Shown here one piece after another: positions 10,378 to 21,560 of a DNA stretch of 64,000 bases. A model generated the notes under the pieces. It did no database searches. It was not told the origin of the DNA and saw nothing but the letters and a program-made list of their open reading frames with translations. A program made the translations under genes and the position numbers. Source of the DNA: Leptobrachium leishanense (Eukaryota; Chordata; Amphibia; Anura; Megophryidae); the NCBI GenBank assembly GCA_009667805.1, contig CM019075.1, forward strand, positions 16,189,715 through 16,253,714, read 5' to 3'. The number at the start of each line of letters is the position of its first letter. The first letter of the stretch is position 1.

Positions 10378-11283
10378 ATGACTCCCATCTCATTCATTGT
10401 GCTGTTAATACTTGATTTCATTGCTATGGTGGCTTCAAGTTTCCTCAATATGTTTGTGTTTATTGTGAATTTTCTTGATCTAATAAAAAACAAGACCCTT
10501 TGTGTAACCGATCAGCTCATGTTAGGAATCAGCAGCATAAACCTTGTATTTGCCGCGTTGAAGGTCGGCAGCTACGCGTTTTATTTTCTTGCAACAAAAA
10601 GTCTTCATTATATTTTTGCGGAGAATTTTTCTTGGGCCACAATTTTAATTCTATTTTCCTGCAACATCTGGCTGGGCGCTCTACTCTCTACACATTTCTG
10701 CCTTAAACTTGTTCACGTGAACCAGAAACTCTACATTTATCTACAACAGAAGTTCCACAAGATGTTTCCGTGGATTGTGGTACCAATCGTTCTGGTGTCT
10801 ATGATGGCCGGTATCATCATGTATTTGAAAGATAAAACACAATGTTCACCAAATAGGACATACTATGAAGTTGACACAAATGGTGTTCAACATGTATTGA
10901 TGGGTTGTCTACATCATTTTATTCCTTACATTACAACGACTTCATTGGGATGTTTGCTGGGCTCCTCTTCATCATTGGTGATTATCATCTCTCTCTTTAG
11001 ACACATAAGGAGGATGAAACAAGGATCCAGAAATCCACAACTGACTGTTCATATCAATGCAGCCAAACTAGTGTCTCATTTTCTCATTCTCATGAATATT
11101 TCATTTGCTCTCTTAATTTCACTTTTATTATCTAAAGCAGACATTGATTTTAATTATACGGTTTCTGTGGTGACGCTGATTTTCCATTTCATTAGCTCAA
11201 TATGCATCATAAGGATTAATAATAAATTGACCAAAAAAATTAATGAAATCTTAGCACGGCTACACATACCAGTACCTTCATGA
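10378..11283 (+). CDS. bitter taste receptor, T2R family (gene 3)
   Basis: A single-exon 301-aa seven-transmembrane receptor. Landmarks are NMFVFIVNFLDL (residues 24-35), TDQLMLGISSINL (44-56), a helix 3 end HFCLKLVHV (106-114), FPWIVVP (130-136), sequon NRT at 159 in extracellular loop 2, HFIPYITTTSLG (180-191), IISLFRHIRRMKQG (203-216), VHINAAK (224-230) and NNKLTKKIN (281-289). These are the T2R hallmarks. The pseudogene upstream shares the string LIKNKTLCVTDQL, so the two are probably close paralogues. Start ATG 10378 places the first helix at the usual distance from the N-terminus. Ligand unknown. Confidence 0.88.
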   Translation: MTPISFIVLLILDFIAMVASSFLNMFVFIVNFLDLIKNKTLCVTDQLMLGISSINLVFAALKVGSYAFYFLATKSLHYIFAENFSWATILILFSCNIWLGALLSTHFCLKLVHVNQKLYIYLQQKFHKMFPWIVVPIVLVSMMAGIIMYLKDKTQCSPNRTYYEVDTNGVQHVLMGCLHHFIPYITTTSLGCLLGSSSSLVIIISLFRHIRRMKQGSRNPQLTVHINAAKLVSHFLILMNISFALLISLLLSKADIDFNYTVSVVTLIFHFISSICIIRINNKLTKKINEILARLHIPVPS

Positions 11284-11586
11284 GAGTAGTTCTTTTAGAT
11301 AACTACATAAAGTAAGCGAAAAAAAAATAATTTGTTAATGAGTGGTGTTCATTAAAATTTTCTGTTGCGCTTTACGAATTTGTAACAGTTCAGACTCATA
11401 AAAACATACTTAGTTTTAATAAAACATATTCAAGAGTTGGTGTCAAGGATAACTTATTTTCACACAGTGATGTTGGTTGGTGAAAAAGGGAAACAGTGGC
11501 TTCATTCCCTGTACCAGAAATATATTAAAAAAAGGCATTCCTTCTACACATATAAAAGAAAAAAAAAAAACAATAATTTTCCCATA
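11284..11586. other. intergenic, A-rich
   Basis: AT-rich 3' flank of T2R gene 3 with an A-rich run near 11560. No gene seen. Confidence 0.5.
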
Positions 11587-12036
11587 AGGCTAGGGTCAGA
11601 CGAGCGTGATTTCTACGGACTGTACGTCGGTGCACACGGACGTACGTTAGTACGGAAGACGCAGTAGTGGCCAGACAGTCCGTTTTTTTCACTGACATAT
11701 ATTTTGACGGATGTAGGAGGGAAAATAAATTAAAAAGCAAAACCATTTTGTCCGTGAAAAATGCTGGACGTATAAATGCAGTCCGTCTGACCACGTTCCA
11801 TCACTCACACACAAAGCTATGCAGACGTTGCGGACGCAGCGCACTTTGTGCGGCCGTTCTAGCGGTTGTACGTTCTTGCCTGCCTTGCGTCAGTGGGCCG
11901 CGGCCGTTGTGCGTCCGCAGTTCAGTGCGGACGTACTTCGTGTGTCGGGCTCCGATGGGCTTCCTGTCATGCTATCACGGACGTACTTTTAGGCGCAATC
12001 ACGGACGTGAACACTACGGTCGTCTGACACCAGCCT
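11587..12036. mobile_element. CpG-rich MITE with terminal inverted repeats
   Basis: The left end reads aggctagggtcagacgagcg. The right end, reverse-complemented, reads aggctggtgtcagacgaccg, so the termini match at most of about 20 positions. The 450-bp interior is rich in CpG and in repeated acggacgt/cgtccgt motifs in both orientations, and can fold extensively. No transposase is present. The superfamily and target duplication could not be settled by eye. Confidence 0.65.
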
Positions 12037-12433
12037 AAAGGTTAAATGTATATTCCAATTCTAGACATCAGGTTGAATGTTATCTGAATAGAATTCATTT
12101 GCAAACGGCTTTGTAAGTAAAAAAAATAAAAATGTACAGAACGATCTAGTTTTGCAGTGCAGTGTGTTCCTCATGTTTATTTTATCAGGTGGTCATTTAG
12201 GCTTATTTCATAAAGCACAGGTATAAATATTAGTGTTTGATGTGTCATTTCTGTATTTAATGTACCTGCTTGAAATGTAAATTTTGCTACGAGTAATGCA
12301 CAGATCATACAGCATGTTAAGAAAAATAAAATCAGATTGCAAAGAAAAGATGTCACAGCTTGATTTATTCTGCTCTGGATTTCAAACGGGCCTGAATACT
12401 CTGACATGGAGGTTATAAGTCAAGAACATACAC
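12037..12433. other. intergenic, nothing recognised
   Basis: AT-rich sequence between two MITEs. No gene or repeat ends seen. Confidence 0.45.
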
Positions 12434-13121
12434 CGTAGATACTCGAGTATAAGGTGACCCAAATATAACGCGATGGGTAGAGATTCATTATGGAAATGAG
12501 AGAATACTCAAGACTCGAATATAACACGAGGAGCAAAATAATAAAAGTATACTGTACTGGTAAACAAAATCCTTCGAGGTTCTCTTAACACAGTCAGGCC
12601 AGGGTACTTTGCTCTAGAATGATTGTAGTTGTTACTAAGTATGAAGCCACTGCCCACCTGTCTTCTTTACTTCTGATAAGATGGCTGGCGGAGCAAGGTG
12701 ATGCAGTGAATCATTCACTGATAGCTAGCATGCCGAGAGATGTCGTATTCTGACCTCCGGCTCATCCACTGCGCCGTCTGCCAATAGCCGCCCCCGAACG
12801 AGCTCCTGACGTCACTGTATAGGTGCCGCACGATTCTCCTCACATTCAGAATGTGAGGAGAATCAAGCAGCGATCTTGAATGATTGTCTTAAACTGACCA
12901 TGCCCTCTGGCCATGATGGATCCCACCTCTCCTGAATCCGGGAGTTCCTGAAGAGTTAGCGGGTGTCAGGGAGCCCACCGGAACTTTCAGGAGACTTGGG
13001 ATCTCTGAGCAAGTCAAGTTTATTTTACACACGATGCAGATATCTCGAATATGACGCGACCTTCCAATTTTAAGGTACATTTTAGTCACCAAAATCTAGC
13101 GGTATACTCGAGTATCTATAG
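12434..13121. mobile_element. MITE with TAGATACTCGAGTATA ends (copy A)
   Basis: The left end is gtagatactcgagtata at about 12434. The right end, reverse-complemented, is tatagatactcgagtata, giving short near-perfect terminal repeats around an XhoI-like palindrome. The interior is non-coding and includes a perfect 16-bp inverted repeat with a 1-nt loop at 12832-12864 (gattctcctcacattc and its complement). The left 67 bp lie outside the large duplication, which starts at about 12501. The element is therefore complete here and truncated in copy B. Confidence 0.65.
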
Positions 13122-13139
13122 GATCTATATTAAAGTGGC

Positions 13140-14790
13140 TTTGTATAACATGTATCCCCTAAACCTACTCCATTGCCATTACACAAAGTCTTCCTGACTC
13201 TACATACCACCTATTCTGGAACCCCAGAGTCATATGCGAGAAGTGAATGTCACATGCAGGATATGATTGAAGTCAGATAGTTTAACTCATCCCCTTTTGA
13301 AAGGACGCAAAGTCCTTTGTATTTTCTTCACTTTATTGGGAAAGTAACAGCAAATAAAAAGGTGGCTTTATAGATAGAGAGGGCTTCTCAGGTGTACCTT
13401 GGTATGGGAAGACATGGATAGAGAAGGCTTCTCTGGTATGCTCTGTTACGGTGGGATGGCAGAAATGGGATGCAATCACCCGATACAGACAGATGCTTGC
13501 TGACTGCCTCTGAAGTAAACTGACTGGAATAGTTGCTTGCAGAAGCAGGAAAAGGGGCTGCGCCAAACTACCTATGTGAGTTAGACAGGGAGAGTGGAAT
13601 AATCTATTTTAAGTAAAATCATATGGGGGGAAACTAATAAGGAATCTGGATCCATGGCACCACCTAACCTCCTTAACCCTTCACTACCATAACTCAAGGT
13701 TTCCTATCTTTAATCCCACCTAACCATAATTGTACTCAATTACCATAACTCAGTTTCCTTAGTCTACATTCCACCTAACCTCCTTAATCACACTTCATTA
13801 CCATAACTCATTGTCCAATCTCTACACACACCTAACCATACTCTGCTATCATATCTCAAAGGCTTCCTAATACTACGCACCACCTAATGTCCTTAACCAT
13901 CCTACACTACCATAACTCAAAGTTTGCACACCTGTAAAAGGTCTCAACACCCCCAAATGGGTCACATCTGCTAATGCTGCTCCCTTGCAAGATATTGGTT
14001 CTCCCACTAGCTATGTATCAAGCTTTCTCCAGCCGTTATCCGAAACTTGAGGAGGGTGCAATGAAAGGGTTTATAGCATTCCCCAGACATGAGGCAGCAC
14101 TCAATACTGGGTAAAATAGACTTTAATGAAACGTGAAGCAGATCTATTACAGTGTAACGAGGGACCTGGAGACCAATGGAAGATGACACCTTGATGCCTT
14201 CCCCCCCTCCTCTTTCTTAAGCAAGACAGTTTCCAGCCCTAACCCATTTTGCTTGAACATGCAAATGTAGGGTGCTAAGTAATCACAGCCTGAGCACAGA
14301 CTGCCTGAATATGTTAGAGTGGCAATGCTTCTCTGGCAAACCAAGACTACTCAAACCTGTCACACTGGGGGGGGGGGTGGAAAAGATTGTGACACACACA
14401 CACACACAGTAACAATATTAGAAATGATAACCGTAACATATAAGCATAGACATGAATGATATTAACAAATAACACAGACACCCTGTACCCTTATTGGCAC
14501 AGGGTGACTTGGACATAGGAGAGGGTTGTGGAATTAAATGATGTGGTAGATCCCCCCCAGAACCAAAACCTCCCAACAGTAATACCAGGTCCAGGTATCC
14601 CTAGTTCAAAGTGACTACTGTCACAACACCTGATATTGGCTGTACTCCATTACCATGACTCAAAGTTTCCAACCTTTACATACACAAAACCCTAACCATA
14701 TTCTATTACCGCAACTTAGTCTTCCTAAATCTACGCACCAGCTAAACCTTACCTCCAAAAATCTACCTCTCCCATTTATATCAACTTCCA
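13140..14790. repeat. interrupted minisatellite, about 65-bp unit (copy A)
   Basis: Degenerate units run through 13140-13215, 13650-13930 and 14630-14760. They have the form CACCTAACC..., ACTACCATAACTCAA, TTTCCTA.TCT. The array is broken by two stretches without that unit: 13220-13650 and 13935-14625. The latter contains a G10 run and a (CA)n run at about 14367-14407. Neither interruption has recognisable ends. No gene. Confidence 0.6.
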
Positions 14791-14876
14791 CCCTTGCCCC
14801 ATCTAAACTGTATGCCTAAATACCCACACAAAAATATCACATTAATCAATATCAAAATGTTTGTTTTGTTTTACAA

Positions 14877-16925
14877 ATGAAGCGGCACAAACAAGAGTCA
14901 CAAATCAGGTCGCCTCACAGGAAATTAGTATCCATGCTGGCAAGGCACCATTTATATCCCCCATTATTTTCTCATATCAACTTAAAAGAAAAATCCACTT
15001 TCTTTCCTAAATCCATGCTATCTCAAGAGATTAACACTTCTGAGATGGTCATGGCAGACCGAGAAAATAAAACCCGGGCACAGGAAAGATAATCTAACCA
15101 CGAAACAAAGGAAAGTCTTGAAAGAACTGGCACAAGACCAAGAGATCAAAACTACACCTGCCAATCGGGGGGGGGGGGGGTAATCATTATGACTAAGGTT
15201 TCTTACATCAAAGATGCTATGCGCTTGCTACTGGACTATATGACACAACATATAAAAAGTTGACCCTACAATGAAATAAAACCAAATTCCATGATTATAT
15301 TGATCATAGCCATATGTTGCCCATCCTTAACAATGAGCATCGATAATTGAAAGTAGAACACACTAAAGTCCCTACCCTCTATTTTTCCCCGAAGATACAA
15401 AAGAATCAGGAGAAACCTCCAGGGAGACGTCTTCTATCAGGGATTGGATCCATTTCAAACAAACATTAAGAAAATTTAGCTCACAAACTGCAACCTTACG
15501 TAACTTCCACAATAGCCTATTTTAAAGACACCACTGCAATTATCAACACACTACTCCAGACTGGCTGGAGAGAAGGAGATCGACTATTGACAAGTGACAG
15601 TCACTTTACACTATTATCCCACATGAAAAAGGAGTGGAATCCACGGAGGACTTCTTGAGGGAATAAAATCAACTACCACCAGAACAGATTGCCTTCATCC
15701 TAGAAGGGATTCACCTTATTTTAGATAAAAATCTTCCTGAATCCAAAAATGGTTATCTCCAGACATCTGGCACAGCAATGGGCACATGTTTTGCCCCAAA
15801 CTATGCTAATCTTTTTATGGCTTACTGGGAACTCTCATTTTTATCATCTTGAAAAAGGTATTATATATACATATTAGATTATTGTATTGTATTTAATATA
15901 GATATATCAATTATATAGTTTTTATTTGGAGAGAAGAAAACCTTAGTTCTTAGAGACTTGGGAGAAGAACGGTAGAGGCATTATCTTAACCACCACCTTG
16001 AGTAATACTGAGGTCATTTTTTTAAACCTATTAGTCAATGTTGAGCAAAATAAATTGAAAACTAAAACACACTTTAAACCAGTTGATAGTAACAGCTATA
16101 TTAATCACTCTAGCTCTATTAATCACTGCTTAATGCAGTTCCGAAGGGTCACTTTTTTCAGAATAAAGAGGAATTGCACGGAATTATCGGATTATGAGGA
16201 CCAATCATTAGGACTCTGTTCGGACTTTGAAGAGAAAGGATATAAGAGATCAATTGGGAGAATCTCGACAAGCTGTGAAAACATTGGAGACAATTTTGAT
16301 AAGGAAAATAACACCTACGAAAGAACTCCGTCACCTGAAGTAACCTTCCTTTTTTCCTATAACCCACATAAGGAAATTAGAAGTATTAAAAAAATATTGG
16401 TGATTTTACTTAAAGACTCCATGTTGGGAGAATTATTACCGAAAAACCCCAGGATCATATGTAGGGGAGACATAAATTTGAAGATAGAAGACACGCATAC
16501 TCACAAAAAGAAGCAGACTGTTTTGGGATCCAGACTGGGTTCCATCAGTATGGTAACGGTCTCAGTTGTAGAAGTACGAAAAGAAACAGATAACAAATAC
16601 GATAGAGAGAACAAAATAAAAGAAGTTATCACAGGTTTGTCAAAGAAAGTGCTATATGTGTAAACTTGTTGTGGACAGAAATATGTCGGTTGCACCCCTA
16701 GAGCACGAAATACACTGATCCAAGAACATCCAAGAAGGCTTTGAGAAGCAGTGTCTTCCTACACTTTAAAACCAAACACGCACAGAACCCAGAAGGTCTC
16801 ATTTTATAGCAGTCAAACAAGTAGAACCCTGCTAGAGATGGAGACTTGTAGAATTGTTTAGGAAAGGAGGAAATTAAATGAATTTTTTTGATGAACACAT
16901 TACAACCTTATAGCCTAAATACAGA
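14877..16925 (+). pseudogene. Penelope-like retroelement relic (RT plus GIY-YIG), copy A
   Basis: Translated with several frame changes, the stretch gives, in order: a segment KELAQDQEIKTTPANRGGG (about 15118-15180), typical of the region before the Penelope RT; FILEGIHLILDKN and GTAMGTCFAPNYANLFM (about 15700-15830), RT core motifs; RYINYIVFIW (about 15902-15943) where active elements have YIDD, so the catalytic pair is lost; THFKPVDSNSYIN and RRVTFFRIKRNCTE (16050-16180); LPKNPRIICRGDINLK; and then a GIY-YIG nuclease remnant (LYV, KYVGCTPRA, IQEH; about 16650-16730). Relative to copy B, 11 bp are missing after IQEH. The arrangement fits the Neptune/Poseidon group. Inactive. Confidence 0.8.
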
Positions 16926-18185
16926 CTTCGAGTTATGCTACTTTTTAAATTAACACATTGTGCTGCTATACCTCATCTACCTTTGCCCCCTTTTTTTAGC
17001 TTATTCGTCTTAGTCCCACAATTTTTACCACTCCAGACATCAAAGCACCCTTTATGATATTAAACGGATCAATTTTATAAGGCTTATTGTGTACCAATGA
17101 CCACCTTTAGATGTTTTACCCACCATTTAAAGGTGTACTCCGTATCACCTTCATTAGACCTTGGCAAACATTTTTTAGTTATACTCCATTGAGCATCTCA
17201 AACCCTTTAAGATATTATTCATCTTCTATTTACCTAAATATACGAAGTTATAAATTTGCTCTTACATAGACCTTTTAATATTAACTATAATACCATTTTA
17301 TGTTCTATTCACCCTCTCGAGATCCTGTCCTCTACTTGCACTCAGTCAGTAAATCCAGGTATATATAGCGTATTTGAGTGTCATCTACTTATAATATTTA
17401 CCACTCGAGTAAAACCCTATATGCCTTTTATCAGTCTTGTATTACATACTTAAGAACACTTTTAGTTGTTTTATCCACCATTTATAGATATACCCCACAC
17501 CACCTTTTTAACCCCATGTATTCTTTGAGCATCTCAAGCGCTATACAATATCTCCTATTTACCTAAATTTGTTCTTACATAGGCCCTTCAGTACTCTCTA
17601 ATATCACTACTGTTTAACCTACCATCTATAGTTATTACCCTGTGTTTCATCCATTAGCCTTTCGTTAGCACCTTAGGTATATATGGCGTTTTTGAGTGCC
17701 ACCTACTTCATGTGTTATATACCAGTATGTAATTATCATATGCAGCTTCATTGTGAATGTATGTCTCGCAATTGTGAAAATGCCCCTGGTTTAGTTCCAT
17801 TATCAGATCAAATGAAACGCACACTGACACACAAACAAGATAGCTGCCGCATGTTATGGGAATATGGGCAATGGTCACGTGTCATTTGGCTGACGTGCCA
17901 ACATCAGACCCGGAAGGAACATAATTACGTTTGACAGACCACAAGACACCACGGGTAGCGCCACAGTGGATCATTGCCTTTTCTTTCACAATGTTTCAAG
18001 CATAGGCTCCCGTGATTAAATTACTACTTTAATGGACTTTATGGGTTTAATAACAAGACTTTTAAACATGTATAATTGCAACATTAATCATTATTTCCAT
18101 CGTGGCGTAAAGGGCAGGTAGTATTCCACTGTGTTTAAATAATTGAATCCAACTGTGGACAAATATCATGTTACATAGACACCTT
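16926..18185. other. AT-rich region with degenerate internal repeats
   Basis: Downstream of the Penelope-like relic. Segments near 17100-17200 and 17455-17560 resemble each other (ttttacccaccattt / ttttatccaccattt, followed by caccacctt-type sequence and a gagcatctcaa motif), so this may be the relic's 3' region or an older tandem repeat. No convincing gene. The last 150 bp lead into the T2R promoter block. Confidence 0.45.
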
Positions 18186-18193
18186 ATTTGCAT
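18186..18193 (+). promoter_or_regulatory. octamer ATTTGCAT upstream of T2R gene 4
   Basis: Perfect octamer with 155 bp between it and the ATG at 18349, followed by cttgcgcaaatcatatta and tttgaatgg, similar to gene 1. A second shared motif, gctcaaatcagtcttg (18284-18299), lies 65 bp before the ATG and matches gctcatatcaaacttg (4702-4717) 67 bp before the ATG of gene 1. Confidence 0.6.
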
Positions 18194-18348
18194 CTTGCGC
18201 AAATCATATTACATTTGAATGGTTATCTTAGTGCGAGAAGATCCTGGAGCACACAGCTGTAGGAGCTACGAGTGCAGTCATCTGCTCAAATCAGTCTTGC
18301 CTACAAAATCAAATAATTACTCCTGCACCCCAGGACAAAATCAGCAAG

Positions 18349-19245
18349 ATGAACAAGGCCATCGAGATTTTGCTGGTGTCTTTTGATGTAGCATCTCTGG
18401 CTGCTTTGAGTTCTGTCAATATGTTCATTTTCAGCGTCAACTTTATTGATCTGATAAAATGCAAGAGACTTAATTTACCCGACCAGCTCATCTTCGGGAT
18501 GAGCAGCACAAACCTATTGTTCACTGCAATGAAATTCATCAGTTACCTGTTAAATGTATGTAAAGGTAAACCTCTAAATTATGAGGCTGCTTATAGCGTC
18601 ATTTGGTTTACAATTTTAGTTTTCTTTTGCTGCAAAATCTGGATGTGCTGTTTGCTCTGTCTGTATTTCTGCCTGAAACTTGTCCATGTGAAGAAGAATA
18701 TCTACCTCTACATACAACAGAAGTTCCATTTGATGTTTCCTTGGATTTTCCTTCCGGTCATCACTGGATCTATCCTATTAGGCTTTACAATGTATTTGGA
18801 TGTGGAGGTACACGTATCCTCGAACGTTACAACAAATACCACAATTCAACACACATCTTGGAAACATTCTTTTTACATGTTCATTCCGTACATTACAGTG
18901 ATTTCACTGGGTTTTCTGTTGAGTTCACTTTCAACCTTGACAATCCTCGTCTCGCTCTACAGACACATTCAGAGGATGAAACAGGGACTTGGAAACCCAA
19001 ACCTGAATGTACACATTAATGCAGGCAAGATTTTGACCTGTCTTCTTCTTGTTAACATTATTTCATTTTTCCTTTTGATCAGCTTACTTTCACGCAAAAG
19101 AGAAATCTTGTATGATTGTATTGTTAACGTGATAACAGTACTTTTGATATTCATTGCCTCGGTGCACGTAATACAGGGGAGTAAGAAATTAACCAATAAG
19201 CTAAATGAAACCTTAGCACTGCTGTTTCCAAACACACGCCGGTAG
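18349..19245 (+). CDS. bitter taste receptor, T2R family (gene 4, copy A)
   Basis: A single-exon 298-aa seven-transmembrane receptor. Landmarks are NMFIFSVNFIDL (residues 24-35), DQLIFGMSSTNL (45-56), FCLKLVHV (107-114), FPWIFLP (130-136), two loop-2 sequons NVT at 159 and NTT at 163, FIPYITVISLG (178-188), LVSLYRHIQRMKQG (200-213), VHINAGK (221-227) and GSKKLTNKLN (277-286). In mammals the receptor class acts at the apical membrane of type II taste cells through gustducin, PLCB2 and TRPM5. The copy at 46614 encodes the same protein, and I saw no nucleotide difference. The frame is intact, and the stop TAG is followed by an AT-rich 3' region. Ligand unknown. Confidence 0.9.
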   Translation: MNKAIEILLVSFDVASLAALSSVNMFIFSVNFIDLIKCKRLNLPDQLIFGMSSTNLLFTAMKFISYLLNVCKGKPLNYEAAYSVIWFTILVFFCCKIWMCCLLCLYFCLKLVHVKKNIYLYIQQKFHLMFPWIFLPVITGSILLGFTMYLDVEVHVSSNVTTNTTIQHTSWKHSFYMFIPYITVISLGFLLSSLSTLTILVSLYRHIQRMKQGLGNPNLNVHINAGKILTCLLLVNIISFFLLISLLSRKREILYDCIVNVITVLLIFIASVHVIQGSKKLTNKLNETLALLFPNTRR

Positions 19246-19324
19246 CTTTGTACCCCTCCTTCCCGTAGATCTATTTCTTAAAAAAAATGATAGTAAATTT
19301 GGGTAGTAATAAGTATATATCAAT

Positions 19325-19980
19325 TATTATTATTGTTCTTTACACAGCGCCAGCATATTCCACAGCGCTGAACAATGGGCACAATATAGAAAGGGTTACA
19401 ATACATTGAGACTGAACAACATTTTGACAAACCAGTACAGGAGGAAACAAAGGCCCTATTCCCCTTGGTAATGGTTGGGGGTGGAAACAGGAGGAGCGAA
19501 CTGCAAGGTAAGAGTGAAGTGCTGGTTGGGGCAGTGGGGTGTATTAGTGATTTGGGTGGTGGCTTTGCCTGAATAGGAATGTCTTAAGAGAACGTTTGAA
19601 GGAAGGGAGACTAGAGGAAAGTCTGAGGGAGAGCGCTTCAGAGGATGAGGGCTGCACGTGAGAAATCCTGCAGTCTTCTCATGGGAAGAGGTGATGTGGG
19701 GAGAAGCTAGGCGCCGGTCACTGTTTGACCTTAGGGAGCGGGTTGGGGTGTATTTGGTGATTAGTGAGGACAGGTAGTGGGGAGTTGAGTTAGTGAGTGT
19801 TTTGTAGGTAAGGGTAAGGATTTTGAATTTAATTCTACAGTGGATGTGGAGCCAGTGAAGGGACTCGCAGAAAGGAGTGGCAGAGAAAGAACGGAGGGTG
19901 AGGTGGATGAGCCTGGCAGAGGCATTCAGAATGGATTGTAGCGGGGAGAGGCAGGAGATGTTTAAAGTGCACCTTTCTAA
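19325..19980 (-). mobile_element. L2/Rex1-like LINE 3' end (copy A)
   Basis: On the minus strand a frame encodes the C-terminal end of a LINE reverse transcriptase: LQSILNASARLIHL, ESLHWLHIHCRIKFKILTLT, then YLSSLITKYTPTRSLRS. It continues into a 3' tail whose complement reads acagcgctgtggaatatgctggcgctg, the familiar 3' tail of this LINE group. It is strongly 5'-truncated and inactive. Confidence 0.75.
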
Positions 19981-19981
19981 G

Positions 19982-20332
19982 TTAATTAGGCTCAAAGATA
20001 CTGCCAAAAAATGCAAATCTGGGTACATTTCTAAAACACAAATATTTTTGTTGCTGAAAGCAAGTAATGTTTGACTCTGTGATAAATCGCTGCACAGAAA
20101 CATTATCCAAGATATCTCTTCTACATAACAGGAAAAATAAAACCATACGCCCTCTTCCAGGTTGATTCATAACATTTCCAGTTGACTGGAGCTTCTTAAT
20201 TATTGCCCTGATGGTGAAAATCGGCATCTTAAATGTTTTTGCTATTTTCTTACAGCCACTTACAATTTTGTGAAGCTCCTCAACCTTTTGCCGCACATCA
20301 TGGCTACATTTCTCGGTCTTGTGTAAACGCAC
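19982..20332 (-). pseudogene. Tc1-like transposase N-terminal fragment (copy A)
   Basis: The frame contains a helix-turn-helix typical of the Tc1 transposase DNA-binding domain: DVRQKVEELHKIVSGCKKIA, then KMPIFTIRAIIKKLQ and a GRGR linker. The catalytic domain is absent. It abuts the LINE tail, which probably inserted next to or into it. Confidence 0.6.
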
Positions 20333-20499
20333 GTGTAAGATTGTTACAAATGCAAGAATTTAAAGTAGTCGGCTTTTAGAACATTGCCAGTTTCAATTTG
20401 TATATTACATGCTTCGGCTCCCTTTAATTAATGCTTGAAAATTGATTAAAGTTTCTTTAAGATACATAATAACTTGCAATACCACAATACAAAAAGAAA

Positions 20500-20880
20500 G
20501 TGGCTCGATCCTCATTTTCCTACAGAGCACCACAATTATGGAATAACCTCCGAGACGGCATCAAATCTTCCCCCAGTCTAAAGTCACTCAAGAGCTCCCT
20601 ATTATCATACCTCAATACAGAATGCACCTGTAAACATGTAGCATAGGGACTATTTCCTACATATTTATTTCATGATAATCTGTATATTTGTGTTGTTTTT
20701 TTAATATCTTGCATTGTATTACTTTATATTTCTGTAACATTTTAATGTAACATTTTAATGTTCTTGAACCCAGGACGTACTTGAAAACTAAAGAAATCTC
20801 AATGTATCCTTCCTGGTAAAATCCTTTAAATAAATAAATTAAATAATTTAAATAAATAATTAAATAAATAAATAATAGTA
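20500..20880 (+). mobile_element. second LINE 3' end, plus strand (copy A)
   Basis: 20500-20646 encodes VARSSFSYRAPQLWNNLRD, then SLKSLKSSLLSYL and a stop: the extreme C-terminus of an L2-type LINE ORF2. The 3' UTR ends in ccttcctggtaaaatccttt followed by TAAA repeats (20826-20875), a usual L2-type tail. In copy B two bases (ag) are missing at the corresponding serine codon, which breaks the frame. Confidence 0.75.
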
Positions 20881-21560
20881 ACATTATGATGATTCCGAAA
20901 AGAAGTTGGAAGATGAAACATTGAATTTTGGAGGCAGCATTTTAAATGCATAGACTCCCCTGATCTCCCAGTTTTAAAATTATTATGAAATGTATTTTCT
21001 TCTACAACTGATAAACCCTTATAATTTGGAACATATTGGGTACAAAGACTTTTTCATTATATACAGTAATAGTCTGACTGATTTGACCATGTAGCTATTA
21101 AGAATTAATTTTTCATAGAATTATACATAATTAAAATAATATTGAAATGTATGTCATGAGTATTTATTTATTGGTCACTAAAATGCAATAGTACATTTTT
21201 GGTATGACTTGGGCAATGTTACAGAACGACATTCTGAATTACATGATGATCAGGAGCTTCACTATGAGTTACAGCAAGAATACAGCGAATTTAATGAAAA
21301 GGCACATTGTTTTGTCTTAGTTTTTATCTGGTTTACAGCACGGCGGAGGAGAGAAGACAAGGAAGGCTTGTGATATTGAGTTGTAGAATAGAGAATGAGT
21401 TAGAACTTTAAGGGATATGCATGTCTAGTAATATTTTTTTAAATCGACAATACTTTTATACCTATAGAAAAACTAGAATAAATTTAAGAATAAGTTTTAA
21501 AAATGTGTAAAGAATGTTTATTTTCTTGCTATAAACTGTCATTTCATCTTCTCTGGTGAC
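20881..21560. other. AT-rich intergenic; holds the empty site of the copy-B solo LTR
   Basis: No gene seen. At about 21063-21066 a single cagt stands where copy B has cagt-LTR-cagt (49361-50458). Confidence 0.6.

Noticed and set aside
18603..19019. 138-codon frame inside the T2R gene (repeated at 46868)
   Set aside because: It is an out-of-frame shadow of the receptor coding sequence.
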